Below, one piece after another: positions 26,234-36,373 of a stretch of 64,000 nucleotides of DNA. Below the pieces are notes generated by a model, which was given only the letters and a program-made list of their open reading frames with translations, was not told the origin of the DNA and did not search any database. Each line of letters begins with the position of its first letter. Positions within the stretch are counted from its first letter, which is position 1. Source of the stretch: Aquimarina algicola (GTDB taxonomy: Bacteria > Bacteroidota > Bacteroidia > Flavobacteriales > Flavobacteriaceae); assembly GCF_006443095.1 (NCBI RefSeq), contig NZ_VFWZ01000002.1, positions 248,001-312,000 of the forward strand, in the 5' to 3' direction. The position numbers were made by a program, and so were the translations under genes.

Positions 26234-26598
26234 TTCTATGATTTAGGATGAAACTCAAGTAGTACTGTATCACTGTGTAGTAAAGATGAATCAAACATAT
26301 GGTTATTGTGTTCTTTTTCTTTTACGGGAGAATAGTTATAGATAAGAAAGTAAAGAAGACATCTTCGTCAAAATTTTGACGAAGATGTCTAAAAAAACAA
26401 ATCAAAAAACTAACTATGAAAAAGTAAGTGATAGATGAAACAAAAATACCTTCAATAAGTAGCAACACTATAATGCTATATTCAATTACGATCTGATATT
26501 CTAATTTCTTTGTTATCATATTTTTAATGATCTAAGCATTGTAATGCCATTAGTCTTTGCCTTGATTTTCAATACTTTTTAGATGCTTTGATAAACTT
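26234..26598. other. intergenic with long palindrome
   Basis: 365 bp between the pump gene and the TetR gene. The only strong feature is a perfect 34-bp palindrome at 26357-26390. A short ORF that spans the palindrome on the minus strand is not supported. Confidence 0.5.
26357..26390. repeat. perfect 34-bp palindrome
   Basis: AGACATCTTCGTCAAAA is followed immediately by its exact reverse complement. As RNA it would form a 15- to 17-bp hairpin. A seven-A run follows on the plus strand, so the T-run on the minus strand precedes rather than follows the stem. It is therefore a poor terminator for the minus-strand pump operon and could instead be an operator near the TetR gene. Confidence 0.75.
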
Positions 26599-29500
26599 TT
26601 ATATTACTGATGCGTTCAATTGTTTTACTTCAGTACTTTCATTTTTAGGCTTTAACCATAAATAATACATTAATGGTATAATGTAAAGCGTCATAAACAT
26701 TGACCACATTAATCCAATACACAGTACACTTGCCAATGGTGCCCATAATGATGACCCACCTATAATCATGGGTACCACACCAATCGCTGCTGCAGATGCT
26801 GTTAAGAAAATGGGGCGCATACGTCTCTGCGCTGCCAGAAGAGATGCTTTTCTTAGATCATACCCATGATCTCTTACCAACTCATCTGCATAATCGACCA
26901 GTATGATCCCATTACGAACCACGATACCGATAAGGCTAATTGTCCCCAAAAATGCGGTGAATCCAAAGGGGTGTCCTAATCCTAAAAGCCCAATTGCCGC
27001 TCCGGGAATCGCCAAAATAAAAGTAGATAGTATAATTAGTGATTTGCGATAGTCTTTGAATTGGAACATGAGTACCAAGAATATCAATAGAATACTAATC
27101 CCTAAAGATTTAACCAATTGAGGAAGATTTTCGTTTTGATCCTCTAGGTCTCCCCCATAATTGATACTGACACCGGCAGGTAGTTGAAGTGCTTCAATTT
27201 TTGGTGTGGCATCTGCTAGTATTTCAGAAGAATATTTTCCCATTTGGGCTTCAGAACGTATGGTTACAGTACGAAGACCGTTTCTATGGGCTATTCGTCC
27301 CGGCATCCATTTTGCTTCTAATTTTGCTACTTGACGCAATGGGATCGATGTACCCATTGGTGTTGGGATATAAATATTTGATAAGTCAGTTACATCCTTA
27401 CGATAGGTTTCATCTAATCTTAAGATTACATTTACAGGCTCGTCTCCTTCCCAGAATGTTGTAATAGGAACCCCATTGAGTAATCCTCCGACAATTTCAG
27501 AAACACCTGCTGTAGAAAGCCCTACTCTATTGGCTTCGGTCTCATCAATATTCACTGCCATTCTGTAATATTTTTCACGCCAGTTTGAGTGTAGCCAGTT
27601 AGCACCTTCAGATTTACTAATAATTTCTTCCACCTGACTTGCTACTTTTTGAATACTATCGATATTTTCTCCAACTACTCTCACTTCTAGAGGCGTTGGT
27701 GCATTTTGATAACTCAATTGCCTTACTCTAACCGTTGCGCCCGGATATTTGTTTGCAAGCTCCGTTTTATATGTGTTGAGTAGTCTAGATGCTGATGCAG
27801 CATCTACTGTCTTGATAAAAAGTTGTGCATAATTTTCTGCTGGCGGCTCAGGAGCATATGTAGCATGAAACCTAGGAGATGATTCTCCTACAAAGCTACT
27901 GATACTCTTTATTCCTTCATCATTTTCAATATCACTTACAATTTCGTTTACGGTTTGCTCAGTTTTTTCTACAGTAGCTCCTTCTGGCAACCATACTTCT
28001 AAATTGAATACATCTCTATCTAATTTAGGGAAAAATTCTTGTGGTACTTTTGAGAAAAGAAACACACCCAAAAGAATCGTTAACGTTCCTACACCAAGAG
28101 ATAATTTACCATTTTTGAATACCCATTCTATTGATTTGTCATAACTATTCTGTACTCTATCCAGTACTGTTGGCTTTTTATCTTTCTTATCTTCTTCTTG
28201 TTTGTGAACTCCTTTTTTGATAAACAAATAACATAAATATGGAGTAAGAAATATCGCCACTACAAACGACATTAATAATGCCAGAGATACTGTTATCGGC
28301 ATTGTGAACACAAAATCTCCACTTACCCCCGTCATCATAAATCCAAGAGGCAAAAAGGCCAAAATTATAGCTGCAGTTGCTGTCATTACAGGAACAAAAA
28401 GTTGTGTTGCACTTTTCCAGGCTGCTTCCCAGCGTCCCATACCTTCGTCTAACTTTTCTACATAATTATCTACAATGATTACCGCATCATCTACCACCAT
28501 ACCAAGACAAATAATCATTCCTGCCAACGTAACACTATGTATCGCCAGACCCAAAAAGTTTAATATCGCAAATGTGATCACAATAGACACAGGACTTGCT
28601 ATAGCTGAAACTGTAGCCATTCTAAAGGGCAATAAAACCATAATCACCAAGATTACCGCTATTACGGCAATAGCAAATTCTACAAAGAAATGGTTTACCG
28701 CTTCTTCTACAATTTCTGGTTGTGAGTGAATCATATCTACCTTTACATCTGCCGGTAGAAGCTCTTTTGCTTGTACAATTGCCTCGTCTAAATCTTTACC
28801 AAAATCAACAATGTTAAACCCTTGTTGCATTTCTACGGATAATGCCAGGACATCTTCATTATTTTTTATGATTTTTTGTTGTAAGTCTGAATATCCTCTT
28901 TCTACAGTTGCTATATCTTTAAGACGGACTGTTTTACCATTAGGTTCATAATATATGATCTGATTTTCTAATTGATCGACCTGATCATAAAGTGCATTTG
29001 TATTAATGGGTACATTAAACGCATTAGAATTTAACTCCCCTGTTCCTTTAATCGTATTCTCTTGTTGTATCGCTTGTGCTACATGATTTAAATTAAGGTC
29101 ATATCGAGCTAGCTTTTCGGTATTTGTAGTTATGGTTATTTGCTCATCCTGAATCCCTAACCTATTAATTTTTGATGCCTTGGGCAGCACCTTTATTTTA
29201 TCTTCTAGCAGTTCTAAAAAATCTTTTTTCTCTGCATACGAATGTCTATCAGAAGAAATCGAAACGATTATGGCTGTTGTTTCTCCAAAGTCACTATTCA
29301 AAATCGGGCCGATAGTACCATTGGGAAGACTCGGTCTAATCACATCTAATTTACCTCGTATTTTGGACCATACAATTTCTAGGTCTTCATTATCTACATA
29401 ATCATGAAGATCTATTGTGATTACAGAACGCCCTTCTCTGGTTACACTATAGGTATCTTCTTTATCAATCTCTTCCATACTGAATAAAAAATCTTCCAGC

Positions 29501-29718
29501 TTGTCTGTAACCTGTTCTTCAACTTGCTCTACATTTGCTCCGGGATAAAGTGTATAAACAACGGCTTGCTTTATATCTATTCGTGGCTCTTCGCTACGTT
29601 GCATCGTCATTAGTGAATATATCCCGAAGGCTAGAAATAGCCCGAAAAGGGCAAATGTAACTTGCCGATATTTCATGGCAAGTTCTATTATATTGGGTTT
29701 CTTTGTTATCTTTTCCAT
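26599..29718 (-). CDS. RND-family efflux pump permease
   Basis: 1039 residues. Two RND repeats with twelve membrane segments. The TM4 motif MIICLGMVVDDAVIIVDNYVE has the double Asp of the proton relay, and the second repeat has GTISLIGIVVRNGIILVDYADE. It is more distant from the pump at 10.5 kb and belongs to the AcrB/MdtB-like efflux group. It overlaps the TolC gene by 13 bp and works with the adaptor and channel encoded upstream in the same operon. Confidence 0.94.
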   Translation of the reverse strand: MEKITKKPNIIELAMKYRQVTFALFGLFLAFGIYSLMTMQRSEEPRIDIKQAVVYTLYPGANVEQVEEQVTDKLEDFLFSMEEIDKEDTYSVTREGRSVITIDLHDYVDNEDLEIVWSKIRGKLDVIRPSLPNGTIGPILNSDFGETTAIIVSISSDRHSYAEKKDFLELLEDKIKVLPKASKINRLGIQDEQITITTNTEKLARYDLNLNHVAQAIQQENTIKGTGELNSNAFNVPINTNALYDQVDQLENQIIYYEPNGKTVRLKDIATVERGYSDLQQKIIKNNEDVLALSVEMQQGFNIVDFGKDLDEAIVQAKELLPADVKVDMIHSQPEIVEEAVNHFFVEFAIAVIAVILVIMVLLPFRMATVSAIASPVSIVITFAILNFLGLAIHSVTLAGMIICLGMVVDDAVIIVDNYVEKLDEGMGRWEAAWKSATQLFVPVMTATAAIILAFLPLGFMMTGVSGDFVFTMPITVSLALLMSFVVAIFLTPYLCYLFIKKGVHKQEEDKKDKKPTVLDRVQNSYDKSIEWVFKNGKLSLGVGTLTILLGVFLFSKVPQEFFPKLDRDVFNLEVWLPEGATVEKTEQTVNEIVSDIENDEGIKSISSFVGESSPRFHATYAPEPPAENYAQLFIKTVDAASASRLLNTYKTELANKYPGATVRVRQLSYQNAPTPLEVRVVGENIDSIQKVASQVEEIISKSEGANWLHSNWREKYYRMAVNIDETEANRVGLSTAGVSEIVGGLLNGVPITTFWEGDEPVNVILRLDETYRKDVTDLSNIYIPTPMGTSIPLRQVAKLEAKWMPGRIAHRNGLRTVTIRSEAQMGKYSSEILADATPKIEALQLPAGVSINYGGDLEDQNENLPQLVKSLGISILLIFLVLMFQFKDYRKSLIILSTFILAIPGAAIGLLGLGHPFGFTAFLGTISLIGIVVRNGIILVDYADELVRDHGYDLRKASLLAAQRRMRPIFLTASAAAIGVVPMIIGGSSLWAPLASVLCIGLMWSMFMTLYIIPLMYYLWLKPKNESTEVKQLNASVI

Positions 29719-31019
29719 GAGTTGTTTTTTGAAAGTTCTCCTTTAGTTTTTAAGTAATTAGAATGACTCAATTGTTGGGCAACACGAGCATTTATATAGT
29801 CAAGTTGTGCTTGTTGATTTAAGGCTTCTGCTTCCAAAACCTCTTCTGAAGTCACAATACCCTGAGTAAAATTGTCATTAAGGATCCTAGCGTTTTCTTC
29901 TGCTTGTAGTTTAGATTTCTGAGACAGTTCGACCTGTATACTGGCTTCGTCTATTTTGTCGATTGCCTGTTGTACTTCTATCGAAATTTGATTCTTTGTT
30001 TTTTCTTGTTCTAGTGCTATTTGCTCTCTTTCTAATGTGTTTCTTTTGAGCTTATGCTTTTTTTCGCCCCATTTAAAGATGGGGATATTTACATTCAAAA
30101 AAGCTGCACCAAAACCTTGATCGGTTTCTAGGGCAAGTGGATTGGTCTCCTCACCGGCATAATAGTACCCTCCTAAATTTAAACCTACTTGTGGTCTATA
30201 GTCTGATTTAATTAAGTTTTCTTCTTCTGTTTTTGCCAAAATTGAATCTTCTAAAATATTCATTTCAGCACGATTGCTATATGCCGTTTCAACATCACCT
30301 AAATAATTATAATCGATAAATTTTTCAGAAAAATTATTCGCAATAGTAAAGCTCTGTTTACCCAAACCAATCGCCAATGATAATTGAAGCTTGGCAACAC
30401 CTGATGCATTTTCTGCAACTTCTACATTATATTCTGCCCTGTTTTTTTCTACTTGAGTCTCCAAGAGATCTGTTTTATTGACGATGCCAGCAGTATAAAA
30501 ATCTGAGATTTTGTTTTCGAGTTCAGTAAGTGTCTTTAAGTAATCTCTTGCTACAACTACTTGTTGATCAATAGCAATTACTTGCCAATACAACTGCTCA
30601 ACATAATAGAGCAACTCTTCGTCACTTAATGTTTTTTGGTGTACCGCAATATCTCTCTGTATTCTTGCCAAATTATTTACAGATTGAATTTTGCCTCCAA
30701 AATAGATGGGTTGTTCTAGTGTTACATCACTTAAAACACTGTATTTTGCAAATGTTGTCAAAACCGGATTATCTGTAAATGCCGAACCCGTTGCAGATGC
30801 TGAAAGAGATGGAAAAAAACGTGTTCTTGCCTCTTTAATTTGAGCTTCACTAATTTTTACTTTTGATGAAGCAATAATAGCATCTTCATTATTCTCAAGT
30901 ATCAATTGTCTGCACGTCTCTAAGGTAATTTCTTGCGATTTTTCTTGTGCGTTAACAACGGAAAAAGTAACCAAAAACAATGTACACAAAGCAATTTTTA
31001 ATATGTTGTCAGACCTCAT
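29706..31019 (-). CDS. TolC-family outer membrane efflux protein
   Basis: 437 residues, normal TolC length. Signal peptide (ends VVNAQ), then two outer-membrane efflux repeats with long coiled coils (ENNEDAIIASSKVKISEAQI, later LEQEKTKNQISIEVQQAIDK). Forms the outer membrane duct of the tripartite pump. Three bp separate it from the adaptor gene, and it overlaps the pump gene by 13 bp, so the three are one transcript. Confidence 0.93.
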   Translation of the reverse strand: MRSDNILKIALCTLFLVTFSVVNAQEKSQEITLETCRQLILENNEDAIIASSKVKISEAQIKEARTRFFPSLSASATGSAFTDNPVLTTFAKYSVLSDVTLEQPIYFGGKIQSVNNLARIQRDIAVHQKTLSDEELLYYVEQLYWQVIAIDQQVVVARDYLKTLTELENKISDFYTAGIVNKTDLLETQVEKNRAEYNVEVAENASGVAKLQLSLAIGLGKQSFTIANNFSEKFIDYNYLGDVETAYSNRAEMNILEDSILAKTEEENLIKSDYRPQVGLNLGGYYYAGEETNPLALETDQGFGAAFLNVNIPIFKWGEKKHKLKRNTLEREQIALEQEKTKNQISIEVQQAIDKIDEASIQVELSQKSKLQAEENARILNDNFTQGIVTSEEVLEAEALNQQAQLDYINARVAQQLSHSNYLKTKGELSKNNSWKR

Positions 31020-31022
31020 TTC

Positions 31023-32084
31023 TTAAAGATTTTGCGCGTTTAGCATTTGTTTTCTTACAACATTTACTTCAAATCCGTCTCGAAGTTGATGTTGCCCTTC
31101 TGTTATTACCATTTCATTTCCCTTGAGACCTTTGACAATGTTTATTTTATCACCGGCAACTTTGCCAATAGAGATTCTGGTTTTCAGTGCTTTTTTAGTT
31201 GCAGCATCATATACATAGATATGAGGAACATTGTTATTGCTCATTACTACGGCATTACCAGGAATACTAATTGAATTTACTTTGTTTTTTGTGCTAACGA
31301 CTACTTCGGTAAGCATACCATCTTTCAACATATTATCATCATTATTTACTTTTGCTTTCACTTGATAAGATCTAGTGGTTGCATCTGCTACATTGATGAT
31401 ACTAGTTATTTCTGCGGTCACCGAATGATTAGGCAATGCACTGATTTTGGTTTGTAGTCTATCTCCAATATTTATTGTATTAATCTCACTCTCCGGCACT
31501 GCAAAATTAACCTCCAGATTATTGGTTGATGCTATCTCATAAATTGGTTGACTTGGATTGATCACAGTTCCTTTTCTAACCGTCTTTTTGAATATTGTAC
31601 CATCAAAAGGAGCATATAATCTGGTATCAGACAATTTTTTACCCGCTATATCAACCAGTGCTTTTGCACTTAGAAAACTTGCTTTAGCTCTTACATAATC
31701 TCTTTCCGGGATACTTTTTTTGTCATACAATGATTTCATACGTTCATAAGTATCTTGAGCTTCGAGTAAACTCGCCTTACGTAACGCCAAATCATTTGAG
31801 TAATCTGTTTGCTCTAATGTAGCTAGTAAAGTTCCTTTTTTAACATGATCACCTTCTGCTACATGAAGTTCTTTAATCATACCACCTACCAAAAACGATA
31901 ATGTTGATTTATCTTCTGAGATTAGCTGACCGCTAAAGGATAATAATAGGTTTTCTTGATTAGGTGAGATTTGTACTGTAGATACATTGATCACCTCTTG
32001 TTCTTTTTGTTCCTTATTGCTAGAACATGATTGCATAATACTAATTATGATTATGCTGCTGAATAGTTTAAATAATTTGTTCAT
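31023..32084 (-). CDS. RND efflux periplasmic adaptor (HlyD family)
   Basis: 353 residues. Lipoprotein signal (IMQSC). Lipoyl half (IKELHVAEGDHVKKGTLLAT), short helical hairpin, second half (RLYAPFDGTIFKKTVRKGTV), beta-barrel with LEVNFAVPESEINTI and a membrane-proximal C-terminus. First gene of the efflux operon; its upstream region carries repeated TACCATT boxes shared with the AraC gene. Confidence 0.93.
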   Translation of the reverse strand: MNKLFKLFSSIIIISIMQSCSSNKEQKEQEVINVSTVQISPNQENLLLSFSGQLISEDKSTLSFLVGGMIKELHVAEGDHVKKGTLLATLEQTDYSNDLALRKASLLEAQDTYERMKSLYDKKSIPERDYVRAKASFLSAKALVDIAGKKLSDTRLYAPFDGTIFKKTVRKGTVINPSQPIYEIASTNNLEVNFAVPESEINTINIGDRLQTKISALPNHSVTAEITSIINVADATTRSYQVKAKVNNDDNMLKDGMLTEVVVSTKNKVNSISIPGNAVVMSNNNVPHIYVYDAATKKALKTRISIGKVAGDKINIVKGLKGNEMVITEGQHQLRDGFEVNVVRKQMLNAQNL

Positions 32085-32095
32085 TTTTTATTTTT

Positions 32096-32159
32096 TTACA
32101 AAATTACCATTGAAAAGGTATTTAAAATTGTTTATATCAACATTTAAATGGTAATTTTG
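32096..32159. promoter_or_regulatory. inverted TACCATT/AATGGTA boxes upstream of efflux operon
   Basis: CAAAATTACCATT (32099-32111) is repeated in inverse orientation as AATGGTAATTTTG (32147-32159). The left arm belongs to a 20-bp sequence, TTACAAAATTACCATTGAAA, found again at 32469-32488. It lies immediately upstream of the adaptor gene. A candidate operator, probably for the nearby AraC protein. Confidence 0.55.
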
Positions 32160-32171
32160 AAACATTTATTA

Positions 32172-32429
32172 TTAATGTGCGATGATCAAGGATTTTTTTA
32201 AGCGTTTATCAATCGTTCGTTTTCTATTTGTAACAGCTTTCATTAATTCCATCAATTCAGGGTTTTTCGTTTTTTTATAGGTTTCATTAATTCCTAACAC
32301 TATACGTTTACCTAGTCTCGAAGCAAAAACCCTATCGCTAGTCGACATATTCTTTCTTTTTAATATTATATATTGGTGCGCTTGATGTATCCACTCTTGA
32401 ATATCTGATGAGTTCGATGATTTTTTCAT
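32172..32429 (-). CDS. small protein of unknown function between operator copies
   Basis: 85 residues, helical and basic (KKTKNPELMELMKAVTNRKR, ending DKRLKKSLIIAH). No known domain. It lies between the two copies of the 20-bp TTACAAAATTACCATTGAAA repeat, so it is likely controlled with the efflux operon 87 bp downstream, in the same orientation. Confidence 0.55.
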   Translation of the reverse strand: MKKSSNSSDIQEWIHQAHQYIILKRKNMSTSDRVFASRLGKRIVLGINETYKKTKNPELMELMKAVTNRKRTIDKRLKKSLIIAH

Positions 32430-32468
32430 ATCATTATTATTTTAAAGTTCATATCAAAATTTATTATG

Positions 32469-32531
32469 TTACAAAATTACCATTGAAATGTTACGTATAG
32501 TGGTATATATCTTATCTTAAATGGTATATAT
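32469..32531. promoter_or_regulatory. AraC-type operator: 20-bp repeat plus two TGGTATATAT boxes
   Basis: A second copy of TTACAAAATTACCATTGAAA (32469-32488) is followed by two direct repeats TGGTATATAT at 32501-32510 and 32522-32531. Their 21-bp start-to-start spacing is two helical turns, typical of AraC-family sites. It lies between the divergent 85-residue gene and the AraC gene. Confidence 0.55.
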
Positions 32532-32598
32532 GAAGCAAAATGAAGTTTACACCCCTCAAACAACAAAAGAACTGGTTATATTTGTATAAAAAGAAGAC

Positions 32599-33486
32599 AT
32601 GACAGATATACCATTACTGAAAATAAATTCGCTCGCAAAAGATATAAGCTCTTCCTCTTTAGAAAATAGTAACTTTTCAATCTTTAGAGCCAAAGAAGCG
32701 CCTCAGCGATTACGCCATGGAGACCCTTTTAGAAATGATTTTTATGCATTAGCTTTTATACTAAAGGGTTCTGTAGATTTTACGGTAGACTTTAAAAACT
32801 ATAAATTATCCGGTAACACTGTTTTATTTATAACACCTGGTCAGGTACTTTCTACAACAGACAATATTGAAGATGGCTTCGGAATCCTTTTTAAAAAAGA
32901 ATTTTTAATGCGCCAAGGTTCTTTTAAATGGTTGCAAAGCCTCCCAATGTATCATCGTTTTCATAGCGAACCCTGGATTGATCTTGATAATACCTTTTCT
33001 GAACAATTATCATACTATTTGCATGCTATGCTTGAAGAAGCTGCTAACAATAAAGATTACAAATACGATGCAATAAAATCATATCTTATTCTCACTTTAA
33101 TCCAGTTAACACGCTTATATAAAGAAACCAAAAAAAATGGTCATACAGAAAGCAATCACATCATTTTGCAATACGAATCCTTTATAGATCAACATTATAA
33201 AGACATCAGATCTGTCAAAGAATATGCAGATATGCTATTTATGACTCCTCAAAACTTAAATAGAATTTGTAAAAAAACTACAGGTAAAAGTGCAAGTGAC
33301 TTAATTAATGAGAAACTTTTAATTGAAATCAAAAGACATTTAATTTTTACAGCAAAATCAATTGAGGAGATAGCTTACATGCATAATTTTTATGACAATT
33401 CATATTTTACAAAGTATTTTAAGAAAGCTGTAGGCAAAACACCAACAGAATTTAGAAAAGAAAATAGTAACAATACAGCTTTTTAA
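32599..33486 (+). CDS. AraC-family transcriptional regulator
   Basis: 295 residues. N-terminal cupin-like sensor domain (AFILKGSVDFTVDFKNYKLS, TVLFITPGQVLST) and a C-terminal double HTH: SVKEYADMLFMTPQNLNRICKKTTGKS, then SIEEIAYMHNFYDNSYFTKYFKKAVGKTP, the conserved AraC second helix. Divergent from the efflux operon and next to repeated operator boxes, so it probably regulates that operon. Effector unknown. Confidence 0.9.
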   Translation: MTDIPLLKINSLAKDISSSSLENSNFSIFRAKEAPQRLRHGDPFRNDFYALAFILKGSVDFTVDFKNYKLSGNTVLFITPGQVLSTTDNIEDGFGILFKKEFLMRQGSFKWLQSLPMYHRFHSEPWIDLDNTFSEQLSYYLHAMLEEAANNKDYKYDAIKSYLILTLIQLTRLYKETKKNGHTESNHIILQYESFIDQHYKDIRSVKEYADMLFMTPQNLNRICKKTTGKSASDLINEKLLIEIKRHLIFTAKSIEEIAYMHNFYDNSYFTKYFKKAVGKTPTEFRKENSNNTAF

Positions 33487-33662
33487 AAGAACTGTACAAA
33501 ATACAATAACACCTTATACTTTATACATCTTGAAACCGTAAAGACAGGAACTCAGTATATAATCCTGATCATTAAATTTTTATAAAAATCCAGATCTGCG
33601 CAAAATCATTGCGTAGTTTAATAAGACATTCGTACCATAGTTACAAGCAAACATATTAGTAA

Positions 33663-35069
<1,407 letters not shown>

Positions 35070-35123
35070 AATGTGTTCAAATTTGGAATTTACATTATAA
35101 ATAACACATATTTGTAACTCAAA

Positions 35124-35234
35124 ATGACAAAAAACAGCATACATATTGCACCGAAATCACTGTTCAGTCAGTGTGATTATCGTTGGATAAATGAAATATC
35201 CAATCGAAACAGGATGTTATGTAGCTATTTTTAA
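35124..35234 (+). CDS. possible 36-residue peptide after rtcB
   Basis: A short ORF (starts MTKNSIHIAPKSLF, ends RMLCSYF) between the rtcB stop and the terminator at 35279, so it would be on the rtcB transcript. No homology known. It may be chance. Confidence 0.25.
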   Translation: MTKNSIHIAPKSLFSQCDYRWINEISNRNRMLCSYF

Positions 35235-35278
35235 ACCGTTTTATGAAGTGATTTAAGATAAAAACTAGATATAACTAC

Positions 35279-35308
35279 AAGCGTCCAAGAAATTGGGCGC
35301 TTTTTTTT
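35279..35308 (+). terminator. rho-independent terminator after rtcB
   Basis: GCGTCCAA-GAAA-TTGGGCGC (one G-U pair), flanked by AA/TT, followed by eight T. It ends the rtcB transcript before the array promoter. Confidence 0.88.
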
Positions 35309-35492
35309 ATAATTTTTTTTAGCAAAATGTATAAAAGTTAATTAGCACATAAAATTTAGTATTTGGAAAGTAAGCATCAGGGAGACAGACGATTGCCTAA
35401 ATATCCAAAATCTGTTGAAAAACGGACAGGAATCCCTATATCCAAATTAAAATATAAATATTTGAAAATCAACAAATTAAATCAAAAAAATA

Positions 35493-35523
35493 TTTGCAGA
35501 TTAAAAAAAAGTTTTCATCTTTG
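35493..35523 (+). promoter_or_regulatory. housekeeping promoter upstream of tRNA array
   Basis: TTTG (35493-35496), then exactly 19 bp, then CATCTTTG (35516-35523). It matches the Bacteroidota consensus TTTG-N19-TAnnTTTG with one mismatch. Transcription would start near 35530. Confidence 0.65.
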
Positions 35524-35579
35524 CATCGCAATCGAATCAAAAATAATGATCAAGATTGCATAACAAAAAAACAGATAAA

Positions 35580-35699
35580 ATGATACCGAATAGTTCACAA
35601 CATATTTTAAACCAACTCTTAAATAAACAAAGAGAATATTGTTCTGATGTGAACATAAAGGGAGTCTATTATATAGAAAAGATGATAATAAGAATATAG
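35580..35699 (+). CDS. possible 39-residue leader ORF
   Basis: ATG-initiated ORF (starts MIPNSSQHILNQLLNKQ) about 50 nt after the predicted promoter start and 26 nt before a strong terminator. It could encode a leader peptide coupling translation to read-through into the array, or it could be fortuitous. Not recognised. Confidence 0.3.
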   Translation: MIPNSSQHILNQLLNKQREYCSDVNIKGVYYIEKMIIRI

Positions 35700-35725
35700 C
35701 TTATACAAACATCAAGATATATGAG

Positions 35726-35753
35726 AAGACGCCCGGACAAGGCGTCTTTTTTT
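35726..35753 (+). terminator. rho-independent terminator before tRNA array
   Basis: AAGACGCC / GGCGTCTT with a 7-nt loop and a seven-T tract. It separates a short leader transcript (about 220 nt) from the array. Either the array has its own promoter, or expression depends on read-through. Confidence 0.85.
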
Positions 35754-35893
35754 ATGCATACAGTTCATTGACATATTGAAAACTAAATACGTTGACATTT
35801 AGGATACTTGGATACATCATTCGGTTACGAATCAGGATAATAATCCTATGCCGAACTTCGATCAGCATTCAAACCCTAATATGACAACCTTAC
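35754..35893 (+). other. structured leader of the array
   Basis: Two TTGACA hexamers (35768-35773 and 35792-35797) 24 bp apart may be promoter -35-like elements. Downstream, TTCGG (near 35820) and CCGAA (near 35852) can close a stem holding an inner perfect hairpin AGGAT-AATA-ATCCT. This may be a structured 5' region or a decayed tRNA. Confidence 0.35.
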
Positions 35894-36027
35894 GGAAGGA
35901 CAAGCCAATAGGTATTGCCGCAATCTTGAAACATGCTTGCGATTCAACAACACCAATTGGCAATAAAAATAAGAGTTAAAACTGTTAGGAGATAGTAACT
36001 CGTCTGGGTTCGCCCCCACTCCTTCCG
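35894..36027 (+). pseudogene. enlarged tRNA-Ser(UGA)-like element
   Basis: A perfect 7-bp acceptor stem GGAAGGA (35894-35900) / TCCTTCC (36020-36026) with discriminator G encloses about 119 nt, far more than a normal tRNA. The Ser(UGA) loop CTTGAAA is present, but inside a 13-nt loop closed by CGCAA/TTGCG. About 45 extra nt lie before a GTTA/TAAC variable-arm stem. The T-arm (GGGTTCGCC) is weak. Either a decayed tRNA or an intentionally altered tRNA-like RNA. Confidence 0.5.
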
Positions 36028-36031
36028 CTAT

Positions 36032-36121
36032 GGAGAGTAGGTAAATATTGGTTGGTTACGCTCGCCTGCTAAGCGAGTTTACATCTAGCATATGATGAAG
36101 GTTCAATTCCTTTGCTCTCCG
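36032..36121 (+). tRNA. tRNA-Ser(GCU)
   Basis: Acceptor GGAGAGT/GCTCTCC (last pair T-G), anticodon arm CTCGC-CTGCTAA-GCGAG with anticodon GCT, long variable arm, and T-loop TTCAATT. Discriminator G; CCA is not encoded. First complete tRNA of the array. Confidence 0.85.
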
Positions 36122-36130
36122 CAAAAAAAA

Positions 36131-36213
36131 GGAGGAAGTCCGGTTGGTCGAGGAAACTGTCTTGAAAACAGTCGAGTGTAATAGCTTCGGGGGTTCGATT
36201 CCCTCTTCCTCCG
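36131..36213 (+). tRNA. tRNA-Ser(UGA)
   Basis: Acceptor GGAGGAA/TTCCTCC, anticodon arm ACTGT-CTTGAAA-ACAGT with anticodon TGA, class II variable arm, T-loop TTCGATT. Discriminator G; no encoded CCA. Ten bp after the previous tRNA. Confidence 0.87.
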
Positions 36214-36219
36214 CAACAA

Positions 36220-36291
36220 GATACTGTAGCTTAATGGTAGCCCTGGGAGCTGTTAACTCTCAAAGTGTAGGTTCGAGTCCTGCCAGTATCG
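36220..36291 (+). tRNA. tRNA-Asn(GUU)
   Basis: Acceptor GATACTG/CAGTATC, anticodon stem GGGAG/CTCTC with loop CTGTTAA (anticodon GTT), T-arm GTAGG-TTCGAGT-CCTGC. The D-stem is short (about 3 bp). No encoded CCA. One of the four queuosine-type (GUN) tRNAs of the array. Confidence 0.85.
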
Positions 36292-36295
36292 CAAA

Positions 36296-36368
36296 GACAA
36301 GATGGCTGAATGGTTAAGGCTACGGTTTGCAAAACCGTTTTTTGCAGGTTCGAATCCTGTTCTTGTCT
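36296..36368 (+). tRNA. tRNA-Cys(GCA)
   Basis: Acceptor GACAAGA/TCTTGTC, anticodon arm ACGGT-TTGCAAA-ACCGT, anticodon GCA, discriminator T as usual for Cys. T-arm GCAGG-TTCGAAT-CCTGT. No encoded CCA. Confidence 0.87.
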
Positions 36369-36373
36369 CTTAT

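Noticed and set aside
26322-26519. 65-codon minus-strand ORF, apparently a membrane protein
   Set aside because: It spans the perfect 34-bp palindrome; the hydrophobic stretch comes from T-rich DNA.
35363-35563. 66-codon plus-strand ORF before the tRNA array
   Set aside because: It opens with TTG and overlaps the predicted array promoter; composition (Lys/Ile-rich tail) fits non-coding AT-rich DNA.
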